DNA of 64,000 bases. Origin: Acidobacteriota bacterium (lineage in GTDB: Bacteria; Acidobacteriota; Vicinamibacteria; Fen-336). Of this stretch, positions 17,412-27,638 are shown in pieces; the first letter of the stretch is position 1, and every line of letters begins with the position of its first letter. Both the position numbers and the translations under genes were made by a program. The stretch is taken from positions 62,001 to 126,000 of the forward strand of contig WYBL01000151.1 of NCBI GenBank assembly GCA_011526565.1. Reading direction: 5' to 3'. The notes below the pieces were generated by a model. It was not told where the DNA came from. It ran no database searches and was given only the letters and a program-made list of their open reading frames with translations.

Positions 17412-17690
17412 ATGGAAGCACTGGTCAACGGGCTCACCATCTTCGTGCTGGCGGTCTTCGTCGGCTTCGAGGTCATCACCAAGGTGCCGCCGACGCTGCA
17501 CACGCCGCTCACCTCGGGCTCGAACGCGGTCTCCGGCATCACCATCGTCGGCGCCCTGGTGGCGACCGGCAACGACAGCCCGGCGACGACCTGGATCGGC
17601 GTCGCCGCCATCGTGTTCGCCACCATCAACGTCGTCGGCGGCTTCCTGGTCACCAACCGGATGCTGCAGATGTTCAAGCGGAAGGCGTAG
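17412..17690 (+). CDS. pntAB: NAD(P) transhydrogenase, alpha-2 membrane subunit
   Basis: A 92-residue membrane protein with three hydrophobic segments (LTIFVLAVFVGFEVI, NAVSGITIVGALVATG, WIGVAAIVFATINVVGGFLVT) ends in MLQMFKRKA. It matches the small dII part of split-alpha transhydrogenases, including the TPLTSGSNAVSGI motif typical of the family. It lies between pntAA and pntB with short gaps (21 and 4 bases), so the three subunits are co-transcribed. Confidence 0.94.
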   Translation: MEALVNGLTIFVLAVFVGFEVITKVPPTLHTPLTSGSNAVSGITIVGALVATGNDSPATTWIGVAAIVFATINVVGGFLVTNRMLQMFKRKA

Positions 17691-17694
17691 CCCC

Positions 17695-19167
<1,473 letters not shown>

Positions 19168-19194
19168 TCACCAGCGGGGAGCGCGCCCGGTTCG

Positions 19195-22041
19195 CTACGG
19201 GCGCAGCCCCGCGATCGTCAGCATCCAGACGTTGCCCGTGGTCTCCGCGTACTCGTAGACGATCCGCGATCCGTCGGGCGACCAGGCCGGGTAGCGCACG
19301 TAGGCGCCGAGCCGCTCGTAGCGGGTGACGGCCTGCTCGCGGCCCGTGCGGCGGGAGATCCAGTAGACGTTCCAGTAGTCGCCGCGCTGGCCCGCGAAGG
19401 CGATCCGCTCGCCGTCCGGGGCCCAGGAGTAGGGCCAGCTCTGGCCCGCCTCGCGGGTCAGCAGCTCGATCGCGCCGCTGCCCGGGCGCACCAGGCCGAT
19501 CGCCGTGTCCTCGCCGCGCTTGACCTGGACCGCGAGCAGCCTGCCGTCCGGGGACCACGCCGCGAAGCCGGCGAACTCGGAGTCCGAGGTGAGCTGGCGG
19601 GGCGTCCCGCCGTCGGTCTCCACGTCCCAGACGTTGACCGTGCCGCCGCCGCCGCGCGAGTTGAACACCATGCGGCGGCCGTCCGGGGAGAGGCGCGGCC
19701 AGTCGAGGTCCTGGTCGAGCTCCAGGAAGCGCTGCTCGCCGCTGCCGTCGACGCCGATGCTCCACACCTCGCCGCGCCCGCCGCGGTCGGACCGGAACAG
19801 CAGTCGCTGCCCGTCCGGGAACCAGCTCGCGACCGTGTCGATGCGCGGGTCACGCGTGATCTGACGCGTGCGGTTGCCGTTGCCGTCCATCACCCACAGG
19901 TCGGAGTTGACGCCCAGCCGCCAGCGCTCGAACGAGACCAGCTTCCCGTCGGGCGAGTAGAAGGGCCGCGAGTTGCGGCCGTTCTCGGAGGTCAGCGCCC
20001 GTGCCGTGCCGCCGCTGCCGTCCTCGCGCAGCTCGACCGACCACAGGTTGCTCTGCATCTGCAGCGCGGAGTAGGCGAGGCGCCGGCCGTCGGCCGACAA
20101 GGCGAGGTGGCGCGCTGTCGCGACGGAGGGGCTGACCAGGGCCCGGGCTTCGCCGACGGGTCGCCCGGTCTCCGGGGCGATCGGCAACATCCACGTGGTG
20201 TAGCGCCCCGCGTCCGACACGGACGAGTAGTACACGCGGCGACCGTCGGGGCTGACGATCGGGTCGTAGGAGTACAGCGTGCGGTCGATCAGCCGCACGA
20301 GCTCGTCGCCGTCCGCGGTCACCGACCACAAGGTGGAACGGTTGCGGTCGGAAGCCGAGAACACGATGCGGCGGCCGTCGGGCGACCACGAGGGCGCGCC
20401 GTGACCGCCCGGCGGGCTTCCCGGCTGGGTGACCTGCACGGGCTGGCCGCCATCGACGGCCAGGGTCCAGAGCGTCGACGGCGGCATCGCCGCGACGGCG
20501 TTGGCCGCCAGGTCGACGAGCGCCGCGGACTGGAAGGCGAGCGACTTGCCGTCGGGCGACCACGCCGGGTGCGAGCCGAACGTCGTGAGCTGGCGTGGAG
20601 TGCCGCCGCGGGCCGGGATCAGCCACAGGCCGCCCGCCTGCTTCGAGTGGTAGGCGATCGTCCTGCCGTCGGGCGACCAGGCCGGCTGGAAGTTCTGGCG
20701 ACCGTCGGACGTGACCTGCACGTCGGCGCCGCCGGCCGCGACGCCGCGGATGAAGATCTCGAACGGACCGCGGCGGTCGCTCGTGTAGGCGATCGACAGG
20801 CCGTCCGGCGAGAAGCTCGGGTGCAGGTCGAGCCCGGCGGAGGTCGTGACCTGGATCTGGTCCACCTGCTCGCCGGGCCCGGGCTCCGCGGCCGGGTCCG
20901 CGGGTCGCCAGAAGAGAGCCACCACCAGCCCCGCCCCGATCAGGCCCAGCCCGCCCAGCACCCACGGCCGAACGCCGCGGTCGCGCAGCCGCAGCCGCTT
21001 GCGGCGGGAGGGCGGTGGCGTCAGCCGCGGCGGCAGCGCGACCGGGCGCCCCGCCAGCGCGTCGAGCACCTCGGTCACGGCCGCGAAGCGCCGGCCCGGC
21101 TCGCGCTCGAGGCAGCGCAGCACGACGGCGTTCCAGCGCGGGTCGAGGTCCGGCACGTGGTCCGCGGGCGGCGTCGGCGCGTCCGTCAGCCGCCGCGCCA
21201 TCGTCGCGAGGGCCGTGCTGCCGCGGAACGGCAGGTTGCCGGTGATCATCTCGTACAGCACGATGCCGAGCGCGTAGACGTCAGTCGCCGGCGTCACCGC
21301 GCCGCCCTCGATCTGCTCGGGGGCCATGTAGGCGGGAGTGCCGAGCGCCACGCCCGTCACCGTCATCGACTTCGGGTCCGTCTCCTCCGCCGGGCGCGCG
21401 ACGCCGAAGTCGGTGACCACCGCCCGCGGCCGCGTCCCTGCGGCGGGCACGAGGATCACGTTGCCGGCCTTGAAGTCGCGGTGCACGACGCCCGCCGCGT
21501 GGGCGGCAGCCAGCGCGCCCACGAGTTGCTCCAGCAGGGTGGCCACCTCGTCGAGCGGCAGCCGCCGCCGGCGGGCGAGGTACTGCGCGAGCGTCTCGCC
21601 GCGCAGCAGTTCCATGGTCAAGAAGTTGAGGTCGAGCGCGGCCCGGCCTTCGCCGGCCGGGCCCTGGTGGCGGCCGAAGTCGAAGATGCGGCAGACGTTC
21701 GGGTGGGTGACCCGGCGCGCGAGCTGGATCTCGCGCTTGAAGCGCTCGAGCGCCTGGGGGCCGGCGGCGATCTCGGGGCGGATCGTCTTGAGCGCGACCT
21801 CCTCGCCGAGCTCCTCGTCGCGAGCCTCGTAGACCTCGCCCATGGCGCCGGCCGCGATGAAGCGCGCGATCCGGTAGCGGCCGGCGACGAGATCGCCGGC
21901 CGACAGCGCCGGGGGCGCCTCGATCCGCGGCCGGAAGTCGGAGATCGGGGCCGTCTGCAGGTGGGAGAGCGCCTCGGTGTCGTCGCCCGGGGAGCCTTGC
22001 GGGGGGCGCGTCGGGCCCGGCGTATCGTCGGATCCAGTCAT
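19195..22041 (-). CDS. Ser/Thr protein kinase with C-terminal TolB/PD40 beta-propeller
   Basis: This 948-residue protein has a Hanks-type kinase at about 50-320 (YRIARFIAAGAMGEVYEARD, Lys in VALK, HRDFKAGNVIL, DFGVARP, GTPAYMAPEQ) and one membrane span at about 360-382 (VLGGLGLIGAGLVVALFW). The extracytoplasmic region of about 560 residues carries some ten WD40-like PD40 repeats (patterns such as PSFSPDGLSIAYTSDR and PAWSPDGSRIVYEYA). The architecture is common in Acidobacteria, with the propeller taken as the sensor for an envelope ligand. It sits convergent to pntB with a 27-base gap. No partner gene is directly coupled. Confidence 0.94.
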   Translation of the reverse strand: MTGSDDTPGPTRPPQGSPGDDTEALSHLQTAPISDFRPRIEAPPALSAGDLVAGRYRIARFIAAGAMGEVYEARDEELGEEVALKTIRPEIAAGPQALERFKREIQLARRVTHPNVCRIFDFGRHQGPAGEGRAALDLNFLTMELLRGETLAQYLARRRRLPLDEVATLLEQLVGALAAAHAAGVVHRDFKAGNVILVPAAGTRPRAVVTDFGVARPAEETDPKSMTVTGVALGTPAYMAPEQIEGGAVTPATDVYALGIVLYEMITGNLPFRGSTALATMARRLTDAPTPPADHVPDLDPRWNAVVLRCLEREPGRRFAAVTEVLDALAGRPVALPPRLTPPPSRRKRLRLRDRGVRPWVLGGLGLIGAGLVVALFWRPADPAAEPGPGEQVDQIQVTTSAGLDLHPSFSPDGLSIAYTSDRRGPFEIFIRGVAAGGADVQVTSDGRQNFQPAWSPDGRTIAYHSKQAGGLWLIPARGGTPRQLTTFGSHPAWSPDGKSLAFQSAALVDLAANAVAAMPPSTLWTLAVDGGQPVQVTQPGSPPGGHGAPSWSPDGRRIVFSASDRNRSTLWSVTADGDELVRLIDRTLYSYDPIVSPDGRRVYYSSVSDAGRYTTWMLPIAPETGRPVGEARALVSPSVATARHLALSADGRRLAYSALQMQSNLWSVELREDGSGGTARALTSENGRNSRPFYSPDGKLVSFERWRLGVNSDLWVMDGNGNRTRQITRDPRIDTVASWFPDGQRLLFRSDRGGRGEVWSIGVDGSGEQRFLELDQDLDWPRLSPDGRRMVFNSRGGGGTVNVWDVETDGGTPRQLTSDSEFAGFAAWSPDGRLLAVQVKRGEDTAIGLVRPGSGAIELLTREAGQSWPYSWAPDGERIAFAGQRGDYWNVYWISRRTGREQAVTRYERLGAYVRYPAWSPDGSRIVYEYAETTGNVWMLTIAGLRP

Positions 22042-22109
22042 TCGACGTTGCGCTCAGTGTCCCGCGGGCGCCGCTGCAGGCCGGAGGGGGCCGGCAGAAA
22101 CCCGCGAAG

Positions 22110-22186
22110 TGGCGCGCCCGGAGGGATTCGAACCCCCTGCCTACTGGTTCGAAGCCAGTCGCTCTATCCAGATGAGCTACGGGCGC
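22110..22186 (-). tRNA. tRNA-Arg (anticodon TCG)
   Basis: The minus strand folds into a complete cloverleaf: acceptor GCGCCCG with CGGGCGC, anticodon stem ACTGG/CCAGT around loop CTTCGAA (anticodon TCG), T-loop TTCGAAT, discriminator G and encoded CCA (22112-22110). One of three tRNA-Arg genes in the window. Confidence 0.95.
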
Positions 22187-22249
22187 GTGGTCCGCCGCGC
22201 ATCATAGCCGACCCGCGGGGGAAGGTGGCCCCGCGGGGTTCGACAGGCG

Positions 22250-23032
22250 TCAGCGCCGCCGCCGCTCCGGGACGCGCACCGCGCCCTTGACGCCCTCGTG
22301 GTCGATGCCGCCGCTGCCGTCGCGGCCGACCTCGAAGTCGCCGCCCACGTCGCGCACGCGGATCGAGCCCGAGCCGTCCTCGTCGATCCGCACCGAGCCC
22401 TTGACCCGCGAGACGTCGATCCCGCCCGACCCGTCGTCGCGGATGACGACGTCACCCTCGACGCCCGCGATGCGGATCTCGCCGGAGCCGTCCTCGGTGA
22501 TCCGCACCGAGCCCTTCACGTCCTCGATCTCGATCCCGCCCGAGCCGTCGCGCACCTCGACGTCGCCGCCGATGCGCCGCAGCCGCAGCTCGCCCGAGTT
22601 GTCGTCGAGGCGCAGCGCGCCGGTGTCGGCGATCTCGACCTCGCCCGAGGTGTCCTCGACCTCGAGCGGCAGGTTCGCGGGCACGTCGACCTCGAGGTCC
22701 AGCCGCGGCGAGGTGCCGCTCCAGCCGATCGTCCAGCCGCCGTCGGGCACCTCGACGGTGATCCGCGCTTCGTCGCCGACCCGCTCGGCGCGCAGCGCGA
22801 TCGCCTCCACCAGCTTCGCGTCGTTGGCGCAGGCCGTGCCGCGGGCCTCGATCGCGGCGGCTCCTGGCCGCCCCGTGATGCGCAGCGAACCGGCGCGCGC
22901 GACGACGCGCACGCGGGCCACGTCGGAGGCGGCGAGCTTCGCCTGGCGCGGGGCGCTGGCGGGGCAGTCGGCGAAGGCGGTGGACGGGGCGGCTGGGACG
23001 AGCACGGCCAGGGCGAGGGCGAACCGGTTCAT
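22250..23032 (-). CDS. Exported repetitive beta-solenoid protein (DUF4097-like)
   Basis: This 260-residue protein has a signal peptide ending near AFADC. From residue about 125 onward it consists of regular repeats of roughly 18-20 residues built on the pattern D-G-S-G-x-I-x-I-x-x-V-x-G-x-V-x-I/V (for example RDGSGGIEIEDVKGSVRI, then EDGSGEIRIAGVEGDVVI). This predicts a right-handed beta-solenoid with very even rungs. The N-terminal half resembles the adhesin-like DUF4097 fold. The repeats are acidic and glycine-rich with no enzymatic motif, so a structural or ligand-binding envelope role is likely. It stands alone between tRNA-Arg and the divergent thiolase operon. Confidence 0.75.
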   Translation of the reverse strand: MNRFALALAVLVPAAPSTAFADCPASAPRQAKLAASDVARVRVVARAGSLRITGRPGAAAIEARGTACANDAKLVEAIALRAERVGDEARITVEVPDGGWTIGWSGTSPRLDLEVDVPANLPLEVEDTSGEVEIADTGALRLDDNSGELRLRRIGGDVEVRDGSGGIEIEDVKGSVRITEDGSGEIRIAGVEGDVVIRDDGSGGIDVSRVKGSVRIDEDGSGSIRVRDVGGDFEVGRDGSGGIDHEGVKGAVRVPERRRR

Positions 23033-23101
23033 GGGCGTTCAGAGCCTCCTGCCGGCACGAACGCTGCCCGGGCGCCCGAAGTTCCGCTAAGATCCGAGGT
23101 C

Positions 23102-24388
23102 GTGTCCGCTTCCGGGCGTGTCGCGATCGTCGCGGGTTGTCGCACTCCTTTCGCCCGCTCCGGTTCCGTTTTCCGGGACCTGACGGCCCTCGACCTCGGC
23201 CGCGCCTGCGTGCGCGAGCTGGTCGAGCGCAGCGAGATCGACCCCGCGCAGGTCGGCCTGGTCGTGATGGGCCAGGTGGTCGCGTCGGTCCACGCCCCCA
23301 ACCTCGGCCGCGAGGTCGTGCTGGGCGCCGGGCTGCCGGCCGCCACCCCGGGCCACACGCTCAACCGCGCCTGCGCCTCCGCGAACCAGGCGATCGCCGA
23401 CGCGGCGAGCGCGATCCTGGCGGGCCACACCGACACCGCGATCGCCGGCGGCGCCGAGTGCCTGTCGGACGTGCCGATCCTGCACAGCAGGCGCATGGCC
23501 CAGGCGCTGGTCGCGGCCTCGAAGGCGCGCGGCCTCTCCTCGCGGGTGCGCGCCTTCGCCGGCCTGCGGCTGCGTGACCTCGCGCCGCAGACGCCTGCGA
23601 TCGCCGAGCCGTCGACCGGGCTGTCGATGGGCCAGTCGGCGGAGAAGATGGCGAAGGAGAACGCCGTCACCCGCGAGGAGCAGGACCGCATCGCGTTCCT
23701 CTCACACCACAACGCGGCGAAGGCGCTGGACGCCGGGCTGCTGCAGCCCGAGATCGCGCCGCTGCCGGTGCCGCCGCGCTACACCGAGGTGGTCGCCGAA
23801 GACAACCTCGTGCGCCGCGACACGTCGATCGAGGCGCTCGCCGCGCTGAAGCCGGTGTTCGACCGCCGCCACGGCAGCGTCACCGCCGGCAACTCTTCGC
23901 CGCTGACCGACGGCGCGGCCGCGGTGCTGCTCATGTCCGAGGAGCGCGCGAAGGCCGACGGCCACGCGCCGCTCGCCTACATCCGCGCGTGGGCGGTGGC
24001 CGCGGTCGATCCCGCGGGCCAGCTCCTGATGGGGCCGGCGCTGGCGGTGCCGAAGGCGCTCGAGCGGGCGGGCATCGCTCTCTCGGACGTCGACCTGATC
24101 GAGATGCACGAGGCGTTCGCGGTCCAGGTCGCCTCGAACATCCAGGCCCTGGAGTCGGACGCCTGGGCCCGCGAGCAGCTCGGCCGCGACAAGGCGGTGG
24201 GGCGCGTCGACCGCGACAGGCTCAACGTGCACGGCGGCTCGATCGCGCTCGGCCACCCGTTCGGCGCGACCGGGGCCCGCATCACGACGACGCTGGCCCG
24301 CGAGATGGCGCGCCGCGACGCGAAGTTCGGGCTGATCTCGGTCTGCGCCCAGGGCGGGATGGGTTTCGCGATGGTGCTCGAGCGGTGA
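23102..24388 (+). CDS. fadI: Acetyl-CoA acyltransferase (3-ketoacyl-CoA thiolase)
   Basis: This 428-residue thiolase cleaves 3-ketoacyl-CoA to acetyl-CoA and a shortened acyl-CoA, the last step of beta-oxidation. The acyl-accepting Cys lies in NRACASANQAI, the catalytic His in GGSIALGHPFGATGAR and the second Cys in CAQGGMGFAMVLE. MHEAFAVQVASN is also typical. GTG 23102 was used as start (VSASGRVAIVAGCRTPF); it is preceded by GAGG. First gene of a five-gene operon in which every junction is a stop-start overlap. The FadI subfamily fits best because a FadJ-type multifunctional protein is encoded two genes later. Confidence 0.93.
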   Translation: MSASGRVAIVAGCRTPFARSGSVFRDLTALDLGRACVRELVERSEIDPAQVGLVVMGQVVASVHAPNLGREVVLGAGLPAATPGHTLNRACASANQAIADAASAILAGHTDTAIAGGAECLSDVPILHSRRMAQALVAASKARGLSSRVRAFAGLRLRDLAPQTPAIAEPSTGLSMGQSAEKMAKENAVTREEQDRIAFLSHHNAAKALDAGLLQPEIAPLPVPPRYTEVVAEDNLVRRDTSIEALAALKPVFDRRHGSVTAGNSSPLTDGAAAVLLMSEERAKADGHAPLAYIRAWAVAAVDPAGQLLMGPALAVPKALERAGIALSDVDLIEMHEAFAVQVASNIQALESDAWAREQLGRDKAVGRVDRDRLNVHGGSIALGHPFGATGARITTTLAREMARRDAKFGLISVCAQGGMGFAMVLER

Positions 24389-25530
24389 GCGAGGCGCTGC
24401 GCGGTCTCAGGGTGCTGGACCTGACCCGCTACATCCCCGGGCCCTACGCGACGATGCTGCTCGCCGACCTCGGCGCCGACGTCGTCAAGGTCGAGGAGCC
24501 TCCCTTCGGCGACGCGACCCGTGCCGTGCCGCCGCCGCTGCCCGCGGGGGACGACACGGCGGTCCACGCGGCCCTCAACCGCGGCAAGCGCTCCGTGCAG
24601 ATCGACCTGCGGCAGCCCGAGGGCGTGGACGCCGTGAAGCGGCTGGCGGCGGGCGCCGACGTGTTCGTCGAGGCCTTCCGGCCCGGCGCGCTCGATCGCC
24701 GCGGGCTCGGCGCCGTGGCGCTGCGGAGCTCCAACCCGCGGCTCGTGTACTGCTCGGTCTCCGGCTACGGCCAGGGCGGACCGCTCGCCGCAGCGGCGGG
24801 TCACGACGTGAACTACCTCGCGCGCTCGGGCTTCCTCGGTACCAATCTCGCCGGTGACGGCGCGCCGGTGCTGCCGACCACCCAGGTCGCCGACATGGCG
24901 GGCGGGCTGCTGGCGGCGCTCGCGATCCTCGCCGCCCTGCAGGCCCGCGAGCGCACGGGCCTTGGCCAGGTCGTGGACGTCTCGATGTTCGACGCGGCGC
25001 TCGCGTTGATGACCGTGCCTGCGGCCCGCGTGCTGGCGGGCGCTTCCGCGACCAGCGAGCTGTCCGGCACCCACGCCTGCTACGGCACGTACCGCTGCCG
25101 CGACGGCCGCTTCGTCGCGGTCGGCGCGCTCGAGCCGAAGTTCTGGGAGGGCCTGTGCGCGGCGCTCGAGCTGCCGCAGATGCGGGGCCGGCAGTGGGAC
25201 CAGGGAACGCGCCGCGAAGAGGTGAAGGCCGTCTTCGCGGCTGCCTTCGCTCGCCGCGATCGTGACGAGTGGGTCGCGGCGCTGCGCGAGCGCGACGTCT
25301 GCGTCGAGCCGGTGCTCGACCTGCCGGAGGCGCTCGGGCAGGAGCAGGCCGTCGCCCGCGGCGCGGCATCGGGCGGGGCTCTCGTCTCGCCGTTGCGGCT
25401 CTCGGCGACGCCGGTCGCCGCGCCGCGGCGCGCGCCCGCGCTCGGCGAGCACACGGACGTGGTGCTGGCGGAGGCGGGCTTCGCGCCCGCCGAGATCGCG
25501 GCCCTGCGCGAGCGGGGGATCGCGGCATGA
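24385..25530 (+). CDS. CaiB/BaiF family (class III) CoA-transferase
   Basis: This 381-residue protein starts LRGLRVLDLTRYIPGPYATMLLADLGADVVKVEEP, the characteristic N-terminus of class III CoA-transferases. The family's catalytic Asp is expected in the GHDVNYLARSG region that follows; VVDVSMFDAALALM and GTYRCRDGRFVAVGALEPKFW are also typical. These enzymes move CoA between acids; alpha-methylacyl-CoA racemase is a related branch that cannot be excluded. GTG start overlaps the thiolase stop (GTGA). The operon context suggests activation or racemisation of a fatty or branched acid feeding beta-oxidation. Confidence 0.9.
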   Translation: MSEALRGLRVLDLTRYIPGPYATMLLADLGADVVKVEEPPFGDATRAVPPPLPAGDDTAVHAALNRGKRSVQIDLRQPEGVDAVKRLAAGADVFVEAFRPGALDRRGLGAVALRSSNPRLVYCSVSGYGQGGPLAAAAGHDVNYLARSGFLGTNLAGDGAPVLPTTQVADMAGGLLAALAILAALQARERTGLGQVVDVSMFDAALALMTVPAARVLAGASATSELSGTHACYGTYRCRDGRFVAVGALEPKFWEGLCAALELPQMRGRQWDQGTRREEVKAVFAAAFARRDRDEWVAALRERDVCVEPVLDLPEALGQEQAVARGAASGGALVSPLRLSATPVAAPRRAPALGEHTDVVLAEAGFAPAEIAALRERGIAA

Positions 25531-27638
25531 GCGGAGCCCTGACCACGAGCCTGCGCGAGGACGGCGTGCTGGTCGCCACCCTCGACGTGCCGGGCGAGAA
25601 GGTCAACACCCTGTCGCGCGCGCTGTTCGACGAGTTCCGCGTCTGGCTCGACGAGTTGCACGCCCCGAAGCGGCCGATCAAGGCCTGCGTGCTGTGGAGC
25701 GCCAAGCCCGACAACTTCATCGCCGGCGCCGACATCGAGGACTTCACGAAGGTGCGCTCCGAGATGGAGGCCGAGGAGCTGTCGCGGGCGGGCCACGCGC
25801 TGCTGGGACGACTCGAGCAGTCGCCGGTGCCGGTGGTCGCGGCGATCCACGGCGCCTGCCTCGGCGGCGGCCTGGAGACGGCGCTGGCCTGCCGTTACCG
25901 CGTCGCGAGCGACGACGCGCGCACCACGCTGGGCCTGCCCGAGGTGATGCTGGGCCTGATCCCCGGCGCCGGCGGCACCCAGCGCCTTCCGCGGCTGGTC
26001 GGCCTCGGCCGCGGCCTCGACCTGATCCTGACCGGTCGCTCGCTGAAGGCGACGCGGGCGCTCAAGGCGGGGCTCGTCGACGAGGTGGTGCCGCGCGCGA
26101 TCCTGCTCGAGACCGCGTGCCGGGCCGCGAAGGCGCTGGCCGAGGGCCGGCTGACCCCGGTGCGGCGTGGCATCACGGCGGTCGAGCGGATGGCGCGGCC
26201 GCTGATCTTCCGCAAGGCGCGGACCTCGGTGCTCGAGAAGACGCTCGGCCTCTATCCGGCGCCGCTGCAGGCGATCGACGTGATCGAGGCCGGCACCGCG
26301 GCGACGCTCGCCGAAGGTCTCGAGCGCGAGGCGAAGGCGTTCGGGACGCTCGCGGTCTCGCCGCAGTCGCGGGCGCTGGTCTCGCTGTTCTTCGCCACCC
26401 AGGGCATCAAGAAGGACGCGGGCTACCCGGAGGGCACGCCGGTCCGCGAGGTGCAGAAGCTGGGCGTCATCGGCGCCGGGCTGATGGGCGCGGGCATTGC
26501 CGCCGCGGCCGCCGAGGCCGGGGCCCGGGTGCGGCTGCGGGACGCCACGCCGGAAGCGCTGGGCAAGGGGCTGCGCTACGCGCGCGACGTCTTCGAGGAG
26601 CGCCGCCGCCGCGGCAGCCTGACCCGGCTCGAGGTCGAACGCCGGGTCGACCGCATCGCGGGCACGCTCGACCCGAGCGGCCTGCGGCGGGCGGACCTGG
26701 TGATCGAGGCGGTGTTCGAGGACCTCGAGCTCAAGCGCAAGGTGCTGGCCGAGGTCGAGGAGCGGACCGCGGTCGACTGCGTCTTCGCCAGCAACACGTC
26801 GTCGATCCCGATCGGCGAGATCGCGGCGCAGGCGAAGCGGCCGGGCCGCGTGCTCGGCATGCACTTCTTCTCGCCCGTGCACAAGATGCCGCTGCTCGAG
26901 GTGATCGCGACCGCTCGCACCGAGCCCACCGCGCTGGCCACTGCCGTCGGCTTCGGGCGGCGCCTGGGCAAGCACGTGATCGTCGTCGGCGACGGTCCGG
27001 GCTTCTACACGACGCGGGCGCTGGCGGCCTACATGAACGAGGCAGCGCGGCTGCTCGAGGAGGGCGCGGCCACGCCCGAGGTCGACGCGGCGATGACCGC
27101 GTTCGGCTTCCCGGTCGGCCCGGTGACGCTGCTCGACGAGGTCGGCATCGACGTCGGCGCCAAGGTCGCGAAGGTGATGCACAAGCACTTCGGCGCCCGC
27201 TTCGAGCCGCCCGGATCGATGGCGCGGGTGGTCGAGGACGGCCGCTGCGGGCGCAAGAACGGCCGCGGCTTCTACGCCTACGACGGCAAGAAGAAGCGGC
27301 CCGACGAGACCGTGTACGCGCTGCTGCCGGGCGGCGCCGCGCGCAGGCCGCTCGAGGCGCGGGTGATCCAGGAGCGCCTCTGCTTCGCGTTCCTCAACGA
27401 GGCGGCGCTGTGCCTGCAGGAGGGCATCCTGCGTTCCCCGCGCGACGGCGACGTCGGCGCGGTGTTCGGGCTCGGCTTCCCGCCCTTCCTCGGCGGCCCG
27501 TTCCGCCACCTCGACCGGCTCGGACCGCGCTTCGCGGCCGAGGTGCTGGAGCGGCTGCGCGCCGCCCACGGCGAGCGCTTCGCGCCGGCGCCGCTGCTGC
27601 TGGACCACGCGCGGGAGGGGAAGGCGTTCCACCCGTGA
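25527..27638 (+). CDS. fadJ: Fused enoyl-CoA hydratase / 3-hydroxyacyl-CoA dehydrogenase (FadJ/FadB-type)
   Basis: This 703-residue bifunctional protein has an N-terminal crotonase domain (about 1-290) with oxyanion elements IAGADIEDF and IHGACLGGGLETALACRYR and the acidic GLPEVMLGLIPGAGGTQRLPRL helix carrying the catalytic Glu. The NAD-binding domain begins at about 310 with GVIGAGLMGAGIAAAAAEAG. The dehydrogenase part carries SNTSSIPI, GMHFFSPVHKMPLLEV (catalytic His) and GDGPGFYTTR, and a C-terminal domain follows. It performs hydration and NAD-dependent oxidation of enoyl-CoA. The start overlaps the CoA-transferase stop (ATGA). Confidence 0.95.
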   Translation: MSGALTTSLREDGVLVATLDVPGEKVNTLSRALFDEFRVWLDELHAPKRPIKACVLWSAKPDNFIAGADIEDFTKVRSEMEAEELSRAGHALLGRLEQSPVPVVAAIHGACLGGGLETALACRYRVASDDARTTLGLPEVMLGLIPGAGGTQRLPRLVGLGRGLDLILTGRSLKATRALKAGLVDEVVPRAILLETACRAAKALAEGRLTPVRRGITAVERMARPLIFRKARTSVLEKTLGLYPAPLQAIDVIEAGTAATLAEGLEREAKAFGTLAVSPQSRALVSLFFATQGIKKDAGYPEGTPVREVQKLGVIGAGLMGAGIAAAAAEAGARVRLRDATPEALGKGLRYARDVFEERRRRGSLTRLEVERRVDRIAGTLDPSGLRRADLVIEAVFEDLELKRKVLAEVEERTAVDCVFASNTSSIPIGEIAAQAKRPGRVLGMHFFSPVHKMPLLEVIATARTEPTALATAVGFGRRLGKHVIVVGDGPGFYTTRALAAYMNEAARLLEEGAATPEVDAAMTAFGFPVGPVTLLDEVGIDVGAKVAKVMHKHFGARFEPPGSMARVVEDGRCGRKNGRGFYAYDGKKKRPDETVYALLPGGAARRPLEARVIQERLCFAFLNEAALCLQEGILRSPRDGDVGAVFGLGFPPFLGGPFRHLDRLGPRFAAEVLERLRAAHGERFAPAPLLLDHAREGKAFHP

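Noticed and set aside
22280-22680. DNA tandem repeats opposite the thiolase promoter taken as a repeat array
   Set aside because: They are the coding repeats of the solenoid protein on the minus strand.
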